A stretch of DNA of 16,640 nucleotides, taken from assembly GCA_036556985.1 (NCBI GenBank), contig DATBIK010000085.1, positions 1 to 16,640 on the forward strand, in the 5' to 3' direction. Shown here in pieces: positions 1 through 6,845 of this stretch; position 1 is the first letter of the stretch; each line of letters opens with the position of its first letter. Source of the DNA: JAPSGM01 sp036556985. GTDB taxonomy: Bacteria > Chloroflexota > Limnocylindria > QHBO01. The notes below the pieces were generated by a model. That model saw only the letters and a program-made list of their open reading frames with translations. It had not been told where the DNA came from and did no database searches. The translations under genes and the position numbers were made by a program.

Positions 1-1590
1 GATGTAGCCGCGCTGGCTGAGCGTGACGACGACGTCCTCGGCCGCAACGAGGTCCTCGGCGGTCAGCTCGCGGTTCGCATCGGCCTGGATGCGCGTCTTG
101 CGCTCGTCGCCGTACTTGCGGCGCAGGTCGTCGAGTTCGCCCTTGATGACGGCGAGCATCTTCCGCGGATTCGCGAGCAGGTCCTCGAGCTCGGCGATGA
201 GCCGGATGATCGCCTCGTACTCGTCCTCGATCTTCTTGCGCTCGAGCGCGGCGAGGCGCCGCAGCTGCATCTCGAGGATCGCGTTGGCCTGGACATCGGT
301 CAGGCTGAAGCGGCTCATCAGGTTGGCGCGTGCGGTGTCGACGTCGGCCGCCGCGCGGATCGTCGCGATCACCTCGTCGAGATTGTCGAGGGCGATCTTC
401 AGCCCCTCGAGGATGTGGGCTCGCTCCTGGGCCCGTGCCAGGTCGAACTCGGTGCGCCGCCGAATCACGTCGCGGCGGTAGGTGATGTAGTGCTGGAGCA
501 TGCTCTTGAGGCCCAGCGTCAGTGGCTGACCATCGACGAGGGCCAGCATGTTGGCGCTGAAGCTGGTCTGGAGCTGCGTGTGCTTGAAGAGCTGCTGCAT
601 GACGGTATGTGGCGAGCCGTCGCGCTTCACTTCCACGACGATTCGCATCCCATCCCTGTCGCTTTCGTCGCGAATGTCGCTTACGTCGGTGATGCGCTTC
701 GCGCCGACGAGATCGGCCATCTTCTCGATGAGCGTCGTCTTGTTCACCTGGTAGGGCAGCTCGGTGATGACGACCGCCATGCGCCCGGGCCGGATCTCTT
801 CGAACGAGACCTGGCCGCGGATGATGACCCGCCCGCGCCCGGTGGCGTACATGTGGCGGATGACGTCGACCCGCTCCTTCTCGCCGGTGATCGAATTGCG
901 CTGGTCCTCGAAGCGGAAGATCGTCCCGCCGGTGGGGAAGTCCGGGCCGGTCACGATCTCGCACAGCTCGTCGACGGTCAGCTCCGGGTTCTCGATGAGC
1001 GCGTTCACCGCGTCGCAGATCTCGTGGAGGTTGTGCGGCGGGATGTTCGTGGCCATCCCGACCGCGATGCCGCTCGAGCCGTTGACCAGCAGGTTCGGCA
1101 GCTTCGAGGGGAGCACCGTCGGCTGGCGCAGCCGCCCGTCGTAGTTGTCGACGAAGTCGACCGTCTCCTTCTCGATGTCGGCGAGCATCTCGTCGGTGAT
1201 CGACGCCATGCGCGCTTCGGTGTAGCGCATCGCCGCCGGCGGGTCGCCGTCGACCGAGCCGAAGTTGCCCTGGCCGTCGACGAGGGGGTAGCGCAGGCTG
1301 AAGTCCTGCGCCAGGCGCACGAGCGTGTCGTAGATGGCGAGGTCGCCGTGCGGGTGGTATTTCGCCATCGCCTCGCCCACCACGCCGGCGCACTTCCGAT
1401 AGGCCGCCGTAGAGCGGAGGCCCATCTCGTGCATCGTGTACAGGATGCGCCGATGGACCGGCTTCAGCCCGTCGCGCACGTCCGGCAGCGCCCGCGCGAC
1501 GATGACGCTCATCGCGTAGTCGATGTACGCCGAGCGCATCTCGTCCTCGATCGCCACCGGGCGGACGTTGCCGATTCGGTCCATCTCCAT
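1..1590 (-). CDS. gyrA: DNA gyrase subunit A (C-terminal part beyond window)
   Basis: This is the breakage-reunion subunit of type IIA topoisomerase, which introduces negative supercoils together with GyrB. Translation from ATG at 1590 gives 530 residues that run off the left edge, so the beta-pinwheel C-terminal domain is missing. Visible landmarks are the winged-helix/QRDR stretch AKYHPHGDLAIYDTLVR (about 76-92), the DNA-linking tyrosine Tyr123 in AAMRYTEARM, and LLVNGSSGIAVGMATNIPPHN-type tower sequence. An in-frame TAG lies 15 nt upstream, so the start is ATG 1590 or the ATG at 1584. A GAGG lies about 15 nt upstream, inside the end of the thioesterase gene, 12 nt away, so the gene is probably the last or near-last member of the parA-parB-gyrB operon. 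The residue equivalent to E. coli Ser83 is Leu84. ParC is possible in principle, but the gyrB partner in the same operon favours GyrA. Confidence 0.96.
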   Translation of the reverse strand, partial: MEMDRIGNVRPVAIEDEMRSAYIDYAMSVIVARALPDVRDGLKPVHRRILYTMHEMGLRSTAAYRKCAGVVGEAMAKYHPHGDLAIYDTLVRLAQDFSLRYPLVDGQGNFGSVDGDPPAAMRYTEARMASITDEMLADIEKETVDFVDNYDGRLRQPTVLPSKLPNLLVNGSSGIAVGMATNIPPHNLHEICDAVNALIENPELTVDELCEIVTGPDFPTGGTIFRFEDQRNSITGEKERVDVIRHMYATGRGRVIIRGQVSFEEIRPGRMAVVITELPYQVNKTTLIEKMADLVGAKRITDVSDIRDESDRDGMRIVVEVKRDGSPHTVMQQLFKHTQLQTSFSANMLALVDGQPLTLGLKSMLQHYITYRRDVIRRRTEFDLARAQERAHILEGLKIALDNLDEVIATIRAAADVDTARANLMSRFSLTDVQANAILEMQLRRLAALERKKIEDEYEAIIRLIAELEDLLANPRKMLAVIKGELDDLRRKYGDERKTRIQADANRELTAEDLVAAEDVVVTLSQRGYI

Positions 1591-1602
1591 CGGTCTGCTG
1601 GC

Positions 1603-2139
1603 CTACCTCGTCACTGCTGTCGTTTCTGTCGCGTTCTGTGTCGGCTGCGGGGTCCCGTAGCGCTCCTTGAGCTGGCGCTTCTCGGTCGGCGTGGCGCCGA
1701 GGAAGCGCCCGGTCGCCTCGGCCACCATGCGGCCGTCGGCGCCGCGAACCTCGCCGCTGACGTGGTAGATGCGCCGCCGCCGCTCGGTGACCCAGCCACG
1801 GGCCTCGAGGCGCTCGCCCGGGTTCGCCGGAGAGCGGAAGCGGATGTTCATCTCGGCGGTGACCGCCCACGAGTCGTAGCTGGACGGTGCCCACGCCATG
1901 ACCTCGTCGAGGAGCGTGGCGAGGAGGCCGCCATGCACCTTGTCCTCCCAGCCGACGTAGTCGGCGCCCGGCTCCCACGTCGTCTGGGCCCAGCCCTCGC
2001 CGAGCTCGATGTGCAGCCGCATGCCGATCGGGTTCACGTCCCCGCAGGCGAAGCAGCGGTGATCGGCGAACGCGTAGCGCCGGCCGTCCCGCCCAATGAT
2101 CGAACGGCTGTCGCCGATGCGCGGCGCGGGATCGGTCAC
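1603..2139 (-). CDS. PaaI/4HBT-like hotdog-fold thioesterase
   Basis: This 178-residue protein looks like a single-domain hotdog thioesterase of the PaaI/DUF4442-like superfamily, which hydrolyses acyl-CoA thioesters. The substrate cannot be told from sequence. The N-terminal CFACGDVNPIGMRLHI (29-44) is the typical Cys-x-x-Cys, Asn-Pro-x-Gly entry of these proteins. HGGLLATLLDEVMAWA (69-84) is the hotdog helix with the usual His-Gly-Gly and an acidic pair (Asp78, Glu79). I chose GTG at 2139 because it overlaps the upstream stop as GTGA and lies 10 nt after a GAGG. The reading frame stays open farther upstream, but that part is low-complexity Arg/Gly and not family-like. The last 20 residues are a polar tail. 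It sits between gyrB and gyrA and is probably translated in coupling with the preceding small gene. A link to gyrase is not evident from the sequence. Confidence 0.85.
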   Translation of the reverse strand: MTDPAPRIGDSRSIIGRDGRRYAFADHRCFACGDVNPIGMRLHIELGEGWAQTTWEPGADYVGWEDKVHGGLLATLLDEVMAWAPSSYDSWAVTAEMNIRFRSPANPGERLEARGWVTERRRRIYHVSGEVRGADGRMVAEATGRFLGATPTEKRQLKERYGTPQPTQNATETTAVTR

Positions 2140-2384
2140 CAGGGGTTGTCCTCGTCCTCGTCGCTCCAGGGATCCTCGAAGTCGTCGTCCTGCTGGCGCC
2201 TCAGGCACTGGTCGGCGATGGCCAGCGCGAAGGCATGGCTCACCGCGTAGCCGTCGCGCAGGAAATTCACCGCGTCGCGGCGATCCCCCACGCCGTTGGC
2301 CTCGAGCAGCTCGCACCACTCGTCGAGGGAGCGGCCCGTCTTGGCCGAGACCTGGCGGATATCGGCGGAGTGTCGGCTTGGCAT
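2136..2384 (-). CDS. Small DUF4287-like protein with acidic tail
   Basis: This encodes 82 residues from ATG 2384. Residues about 10-58 (AKTGRSLDEWCELLEANG, then a WL-like NFLRDGY and SHAFALAIA) match my recollection of the DUF4287 pattern: a KTG near the start, a tryptophan in the first helix, and a glycine/histidine-alanine motif before the last helix. This is pattern recognition, not a search result. After residue 63 the protein turns into a strongly acidic tail rich in Asp, Glu and Trp. It starts 26 nt after gyrB and overlaps the thioesterase start by 4 nt, so it is embedded in the gyrase operon. Function is unknown. The coding call rests on the tight gene packing, the coherent fold-like sequence and the GTGA junction. 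Confidence 0.75.
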   Translation of the reverse strand: MPSRHSADIRQVSAKTGRSLDEWCELLEANGVGDRRDAVNFLRDGYAVSHAFALAIADQCLRRQQDDDFEDPWSDEDEDNPW

Positions 2385-2410
2385 CGGTCTGTGCGCCCCG
2401 CTGCTGCTGG

Positions 2411-4393
2411 CTAGAAGTCCAGGTTGCGGACCTTGCGGGCCTCGCCGCGGATGAAGTCCCGCCGCGGCTCGACGCGCTCGCCCATCAACGTGCTGAAGAT
2501 CTCATCGGCCTCGGCTGCGTCGCCCACCGACACCTGGAGCAGCGTGCGCGTCTCCGGGTTCATGGTGGTCTCCCACAGCTGGTCCGCGTTCATCTCGCCC
2601 AGGCCCTTGAAGCGCTGGACGGTGACGTTCTTCGTCTTGCCGTCGCGGCTCAGCTCCTTGACGGCTGCCTCGCGCTCCTTCTCGTTCGCCGCGTAGCGCG
2701 TCACCTTGCCGGTGCTGACCCGGTACAACGGCGGCTGGCAGATGTACAGGTAGCCGTTCTCGATCACCTGCGGCATGTGACGATAGAAGTAGGTGAGCAG
2801 GAGCGTCGTGATGTGCGCCCCATCGACATCGGCGTCCGAGAGCAAGCAGATGCGGTGGTAGCGGAGCTTGCTCATGTCGAACGTCTCTCCGATGCCGGCG
2901 CCGAGGGCGATCACGAGCGGCCGGATCTTGTCGCTCGACAGCACACGGTCGAGGCGCGCCTTCTCGACGTTCAGCATCTTGCCGAACATCGGCAGCACCG
3001 CCTGGAAGCGGCGGTCGCGCCCCTGCTTGGCCGATCCGCCCGCCGAGTCGCCCTCGACGATGTACAGCTCTGAGCGCGCCGGGTCGCGCTCCTGGCAGTC
3101 GGCCAGCTTGCCGGGGAGCGCCATACCCTCCAGCGCTCCCTTGCGGATGACCAGGTCGCGCGCCTTGCGCGCGGCCTCGCGGGCACGTGCCGCGGTGAGG
3201 CTCTTCTCGATGATCCGCCGTCCGTCGGCGGGGTTCTCCTCGAGGTGCTGCATGATCCCGTCGGCCACGACGGTCTGCACCGCGCCCTTCACGTCGGCAT
3301 TGCCCAGCTTCGCCTTCGTCTGCCCCTCGAACTGCGGGTCGGTCAGCTTCACGCTGATCACCGCGGTGAGGCCCTCGCGGACGTCGTCGCCCGATAGGTT
3401 GGTGTCCTTGTCGGAGAGCACGCCAGCTTTCCGTGCCCAGTCGTTGAGCGAGCTCGTCAACGCGGCGCGGAAGCCGGTGACGTGCGTCCCGCCATCCACG
3501 GTGTGGATGTTGTTCGCGAACGCCAGCACATTCTCGGCGAAGCCGTCGTTGTACTGGAGCGCCACTTCCACGCTCGTGGTGTCGACCATGCGCTCGACAT
3601 GGATCGGTCGCTGGTTCAGCACGTCGCGCCGCCGGTTCAGGTGCCGCACGAAGCTCGTCACGCCGCCCTCGAAGAAGAAGTTCTTCTCCCGGTCGACGCG
3701 CTCGTCGATCAGCCGGATCCAGACGCCCTTGTTCAGGTACGCCGACTCGCGCAGGCGGGTGGCGATCGTCTCCCAGCTGAAGTCGAGCGTCTCGAACATG
3801 GTCTCGTCGGGCGTGAACCAGGTGCGCGTGCCGCTGCGCCGGTCCCACGCCGGGTCCAGGCCGCGGTTCGCCTCCGCCCTGCCGCCCGACTGGCGCACCT
3901 TCCCGGTCGGCGCGCCGCCATTCGCGTACTCCTGGAGCCAGCGCTTGCCGTCGCGCAGCACCTCGACCCGCATGCGCGACGAGAGCGCGTTCACGACGCT
4001 CACGCCCACGCCGTGCAGGCCGCCCGACACCTTGTACCCGCCGCCGCCGAACTTGCCGCCGGCGTGGAGCACGGTGTGCACGACCTCCAGGGCGTCCTTG
4101 CCGCTCGAGTGCTTGCCCACCGGGATCCCGCGTCCGTCATCCACGATCTCGACGCTGTTGTCGGCGTGGATCGTGACATCGATCCGGGTGGCGACGTTCG
4201 CCATCGCCTCGTCGATGCTGTTGTCGACGACCTCCCACACCAGCTGGTGCAGCCCGCGCGCATCGGTGGAGCCGATGTACATGCCGGGCCGCTTGCGAAC
4301 GGCCTGGAGCCCTTCGAGGACCTGGATGTTCGCCGCGGTGTAGTCGCCCGCCGCGCTCTTGCGCCGCTGGCCGCGGGCGGGTTGGACCGTCAT
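2411..4393 (-). CDS. gyrB: DNA gyrase subunit B
   Basis: This is the ATPase and TOPRIM subunit of gyrase. The 660 residues are full length for the short GyrB form. The GHKL ATPase domain shows EVVDNSIDEA (Glu54 general base, Asn58 for Mg), DDGRGIPVGKH (85-95) and GGLHGVGVSVVNALS (124-138). The transducer follows, with QFEGQTKAKLGN near 354-365. The TOPRIM domain has EGDSAGGSAKQGRDR (Glu447, Asp449) and the DADVDG triad (Asp520, Asp522, Asp524). QRFKGLGEMN (593-602) marks the C-terminal part. The ATG at 4393 overlaps the parB stop as ATGA, which implies translational coupling. Position 470, in PMFGKM, is Phe where E. coli has Lys447 and many others Arg. ParE is the alternative, but the gyrA in the same operon argues for GyrB. 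Confidence 0.97.
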   Translation of the reverse strand: MTVQPARGQRRKSAAGDYTAANIQVLEGLQAVRKRPGMYIGSTDARGLHQLVWEVVDNSIDEAMANVATRIDVTIHADNSVEIVDDGRGIPVGKHSSGKDALEVVHTVLHAGGKFGGGGYKVSGGLHGVGVSVVNALSSRMRVEVLRDGKRWLQEYANGGAPTGKVRQSGGRAEANRGLDPAWDRRSGTRTWFTPDETMFETLDFSWETIATRLRESAYLNKGVWIRLIDERVDREKNFFFEGGVTSFVRHLNRRRDVLNQRPIHVERMVDTTSVEVALQYNDGFAENVLAFANNIHTVDGGTHVTGFRAALTSSLNDWARKAGVLSDKDTNLSGDDVREGLTAVISVKLTDPQFEGQTKAKLGNADVKGAVQTVVADGIMQHLEENPADGRRIIEKSLTAARAREAARKARDLVIRKGALEGMALPGKLADCQERDPARSELYIVEGDSAGGSAKQGRDRRFQAVLPMFGKMLNVEKARLDRVLSSDKIRPLVIALGAGIGETFDMSKLRYHRICLLSDADVDGAHITTLLLTYFYRHMPQVIENGYLYICQPPLYRVSTGKVTRYAANEKEREAAVKELSRDGKTKNVTVQRFKGLGEMNADQLWETTMNPETRTLLQVSVGDAAEADEIFSTLMGERVEPRRDFIRGEARKVRNLDF

Positions 4394-5310
4394 GCCCGCG
4401 CCTCCTCTTCAGTGACCGGTTCGCCGATGCCCAGCGCCTCGACCGATGCCGAGCCCGGGCCGTTCGTCGCGCCGCGCGTGATGATCGAATAGAGCCGATC
4501 GAGCTCCTCGTCGCTGTAGAAGTCGATGACGAGCCGGCCGCCGCGTCGCGTGCGCACGATACCGACTTTGGTGGCCAGCACGCCGCGCAGCTGCGCCTCG
4601 AGATCGGCGAGGTCCTCGGTCAGGGGCTGGCGGGTGCGCGTCGGGCCCAGCTCACGCTTGCGCCGTACGAGTTCCTCGGTCTGGCGCACGGAAAGGTGGC
4701 GCTCGAGTACCACCTGGAGCACGGCGCGCTGCAGCTCCGGGATGGTGAGGGCGGCGAGGGCGCGGCCGTGGCCCTCGGAGATGCGCCCGTCGACGATCGC
4801 CTGCCGGGTCTCAGGTGCCAGGTCGAGGAGGCGCAGCGCGTTGCTGACCGAGACGCGGCTCTTTCCGATCTGGCGCGCCACCGCCTCGTGCGACAGCCCG
4901 AACCGTTCGATGAGCTCGCGATAGGCGGTCGCCTCCTCGATCGGGTTCAGGTCGGAACGCTGGAGGTTCTCGACGAGCGCCAGCTCGAGCGACTCGTTGG
5001 TGGAGGATTCGCGCACGACCGCCGGGATCTCGGTCAGCCCGGCCGCACGCGCGGCGCGCAGCCGTCGCTCGCCGGCGATGAGCTCGTAGCCGCCGTCCGC
5101 CGTGCCGCGCACGACGATCGGCTGCAGGATTCCGTGCGTTGCGACCGACGCCGTCAGCTCGGCGAGGGGCTCGTCGGCGAAATCGACGCGCGGCTGGTGC
5201 GGGTTGCGCCGCACGCGGTCGATGGGGATCGCCTGCGCTGCCGATTCGGACCCGGCGCCACGCGGGATGAGCGCGTCCAGGCCGCGGCCGAGGCCGAATG
5301 ACCTAGCCAC
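4390..5310 (-). CDS. parB: ParB/Spo0J-type chromosome partition protein
   Basis: This is a CTP-dependent DNA clamp that loads at parS and spreads, acting with ParA to segregate origins. From GTG 5310 it has 306 residues. It begins with the typical GLGRGLDALIP (6-16). The N-terminal CTP-binding domain carries NPHQPR (36-41), GERRLRAARAAG (80-91) and ENLQRSDLNPIEEA (115-128). The helix-turn-helix lies at about 138-163 (LSHEAVARQIGKSRVSVSNALRLL). The C-terminal dimerisation segment lies at about 245-280. I chose GTG 5310 because a GAGG lies 9 nt upstream and the encoded start fits the family. An ATG 30 nt farther upstream (5340) is possible but has no clear ribosome site. The chosen start overlaps the parA end by 8 nt. 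parS sites lie just upstream of parA. Confidence 0.95.
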   Translation of the reverse strand: MARSFGLGRGLDALIPRGAGSESAAQAIPIDRVRRNPHQPRVDFADEPLAELTASVATHGILQPIVVRGTADGGYELIAGERRLRAARAAGLTEIPAVVRESSTNESLELALVENLQRSDLNPIEEATAYRELIERFGLSHEAVARQIGKSRVSVSNALRLLDLAPETRQAIVDGRISEGHGRALAALTIPELQRAVLQVVLERHLSVRQTEELVRRKRELGPTRTRQPLTEDLADLEAQLRGVLATKVGIVRTRRGGRLVIDFYSDEELDRLYSIITRGATNGPGSASVEALGIGEPVTEEEARA

Positions 5311-6064
5311 GCGCGGCGACCTCGGCGGCGAGCTCGCCATAGGCCAGGGCGCCCCGCGACGACGGCGCGTAGAGCGCCACCGGCAGCCCGTGGCTGGGGG
5401 CCTCGGAGAGGCGCACGCTGCGCGGCACGACCGTCTCGTAGACCGTGCCGTCCATGTGGCGGCGAACCTCGGCGGCGACCTGTGCCGACAGGTTCGTGCG
5501 TGCGTCGTACATCGTCAGGAGCACTCCTTCCACCTCGAGCCGCGGGTTGAGCTCCTCGCGAACGAGCCGAATCGTGTTCACCAGCTGGCTCAGCCCTTCC
5601 AGTGCGTAGTACTCGGTCTGGATGGGGATGAGCACCCCGTCCGCGGCCGTGAGCGCGTTGACAGTCAGCAGCCCGAGGGACGGCGGGCAGTCGATGAGCA
5701 CCCGGTCGTACCGCCCGTTCAGGCCAGCCAGGCTGGCCGCGAGGCGCCGTTCCCGCGCCGGGATGTCGACCAGCTCCACCTCGGCACCGGACAGCGCCGG
5801 CGTCGACGGGACGAGGTCCAGGCCGTCGATCGCGGTGCCGACCACGACCTCGTCGATCGGGACGCGGTCGATGATGGCGTCGTAGACGGATCGGTCGAGC
5901 GAGCGGCGGTCCACCCCGAGGCCGCTCGTGGCGTTCCCCTGAGGGTCGATGTCCACGACGAGGGTCGAGGTGCCGGAGAGGGCCAGGAAGGCCGCCACGT
6001 TGACCACGGTCGTCGTCTTGCCGACGCCGCCCTTCTGGTTTGTGCAGGCCGTGACCCTGACCAC
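5303..6064 (-). CDS. parA: ParA/Soj-type partition ATPase
   Basis: This is a deviant-Walker ATPase that binds nucleoid DNA nonspecifically and drives movement of ParB-parS complexes. The 253 residues are the compact Soj length, with no N-terminal HTH extension as in plasmid P1-type ParA. Walker A is KGGVGKTT (11-18) with the signature first lysine. Walker A' is VDIDPQGNAT (38-45 region, Asp40). Walker B is VLIDCPPSLG (122-131). The start is GTG 6064, with GGAG 5 nt upstream, giving the family-typical opening VRVTACTNQKGG. It is the first gene of a leftward operon with parB and gyrB. An extended -10 promoter lies about 36 nt upstream. The usual neighbour rsmG/gidB is not in this window. Confidence 0.96.
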   Translation of the reverse strand: MVRVTACTNQKGGVGKTTTVVNVAAFLALSGTSTLVVDIDPQGNATSGLGVDRRSLDRSVYDAIIDRVPIDEVVVGTAIDGLDLVPSTPALSGAEVELVDIPARERRLAASLAGLNGRYDRVLIDCPPSLGLLTVNALTAADGVLIPIQTEYYALEGLSQLVNTIRLVREELNPRLEVEGVLLTMYDARTNLSAQVAAEVRRHMDGTVYETVVPRSVRLSEAPSHGLPVALYAPSSRGALAYGELAAEVAARG

Positions 6065-6099
6065 AGGCGCTCCACTGCGAATTCAGTTGGGCACCTCGA

Positions 6100-6108
6100 A
6101 TTCTACCA
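6100..6108 (-). promoter_or_regulatory. Extended -10 promoter of the parA operon
   Basis: Read leftward, the strand shows TGGTAGAAT, which is an extended -10 (TG-N-TAGAAT) and matches five of six bases of TATAAT. No good -35 is visible at 17 bp, which extended -10 promoters tolerate. Transcription would start near 6093 and give a leader of about 29 nt before the parA GTG. The same hexamer, TAGAAT, serves the rplU promoter in this window. Confidence 0.5.
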
Positions 6109-6152
6109 GTTTTCGGCTTACGAGAGGCTTATCAGCGCGTTATCGGCGGGCC

Positions 6153-6168
6153 CGTTTCTCGTGGAACA
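6153..6168. promoter_or_regulatory. Degenerate parS-like site
   Basis: The 16-mer CGTTTCTCGTGGAACA matches 13 of 16 positions of the widely conserved parS TGTTTCACGTGAAACA. It lies 47 bp from the near-perfect site at 6200, upstream of parA. It could be a weaker ParB-binding site or a decayed copy; the sequence alone does not decide. Confidence 0.4.
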
Positions 6169-6199
6169 TCTCGGCAAATGGGCCGTATGTTGGAAGAGT

Positions 6200-6215
6200 G
6201 GTTTCACGTGAAACA
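6200..6215. promoter_or_regulatory. parS centromere site
   Basis: GGTTTCACGTGAAACA matches the conserved bacterial parS in 15 of 16 positions. The inner 14 bp, GTTTCACGTGAAAC, are a perfect palindrome. It lies in the 6065-6335 noncoding zone between parA and mreD, the usual place for origin-proximal parS near parAB. It is the expected ParB loading site and may also autoregulate the parA promoter about 95 bp away. Apart from this, the second site and promoter elements, I see nothing else definite in this intergenic zone. Confidence 0.9.
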
Positions 6216-6260
6216 TCGGGTCATGTGGTCATCTTGGCCACCTGGCAACCCCACTCACGG

Positions 6261-6833
6261 GTGGGCGCGGCCGAGAACTCGGCCGGTATACTCGGGGCGC
6301 CCGCCGACACGCCGCGCAACCAGGGGAACTCCGAGATCACGTACACCAGCGTCCTGCTCGCCATCGTCGCCGGGATCGTGCACGCCGGCCTAGCACCGGT
6401 CATCGAGATCGGCGGGGTCCGCCCCAACCTCGTCCTCGTCGCCGTGGTGCTCGTGACCGCATTGCTCGGCTTCGGCCCCGGCATCCTGTGGGCGTTTGTC
6501 GCCGGTCTGACCGCGAACCTCCTCGTCGAGGACCCGCTCGGGACGCTGCCGCTGGCCCTGCTCCTCGTCAGCGCGGTCGTCGCCGGTGGGAGCCAGGTGC
6601 TCGGCCGGCTCACCTGGGTGTACCCGGTTCTCGCGTGCTTCGCCGGCAGCGTGGTGGCCGACCTCGTGAAGCTCGGCGTCTACCGGCTCGTCGACGATCC
6701 CCTCGAGATCGGCGTTCCGCTGGCGCAGATCATCCCCGCCGCCTTTCTGAACGCCGCCATCCTGGCGCTGCTCCTCTACCCGGCGCGTGCGCTCAGCCTG
6801 CGGATGCTCCCCGAGGAGAAGCCGGCATGGTGA
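6261..6833 (+). CDS. mreD: Rod-shape-determining protein MreD (start uncertain)
   Basis: MreD is an integral membrane elongasome protein that supports PBP2-RodA wall synthesis. The 190-residue frame from GTG 6261 has about five hydrophobic segments. The first, starting YTSVLLAIVAGIVHAG, is followed by GGVRPNLVLVAVVLVTALLGFGPGI, the typical MreD pattern of a G-x-x-P-N/D and a glycine-rich second helix. It continues with EDPLGTLPLALLL. The protein ends 12 nt before mrdA. The start is not settled. GTG 6261 has no ribosome site and lies upstream of the -10 element at 6287. A well-spaced AGGGG at 6322 instead points to an ATC codon at 6336, which would give 165 residues, nearer the family norm. 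Low sequence conservation makes the identification depend on topology and context. Confidence 0.85.
   Translation: MGAAENSAGILGAPADTPRNQGNSEITYTSVLLAIVAGIVHAGLAPVIEIGGVRPNLVLVAVVLVTALLGFGPGILWAFVAGLTANLLVEDPLGTLPLALLLVSAVVAGGSQVLGRLTWVYPVLACFAGSVVADLVKLGVYRLVDDPLEIGVPLAQIIPAAFLNAAILALLLYPARALSLRMLPEEKPAW
6287..6292 (+). promoter_or_regulatory. Putative -10 element for mreD-mrdA-rodA
   Basis: TATACT matches the sigma70-type -10 consensus in five of six bases and is AT-rich within GC-rich surroundings. No convincing -35 is present 16-18 bp upstream. If used, transcription begins near 6299, and the mreD start would have to lie downstream of that point. Confidence 0.4.
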
Positions 6834-6845
6834 GGAGCGCGACCG

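Noticed and set aside
415..2250. 611-codon open frame on the plus strand opposite gyrA and the thioesterase
   Set aside because: It is antisense to clear gyrA sequence and encodes low-complexity Arg/Asp/Val/His-rich protein without recognisable motifs. Long antisense frames are expected at this GC content.
2868..4492. Long plus-strand open frames opposite gyrB
   Set aside because: They mirror gyrB codon structure and have no family features; gyrB is full length with all catalytic motifs on the other strand.
6118..6149. TTATCAGCG and TTATCGGCG as possible DnaA boxes of an origin
   Set aside because: Both lack the CCACA half of the DnaA box, and no AT-rich unwinding region or dnaA gene is present. 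The origin may be near but is not supported here.
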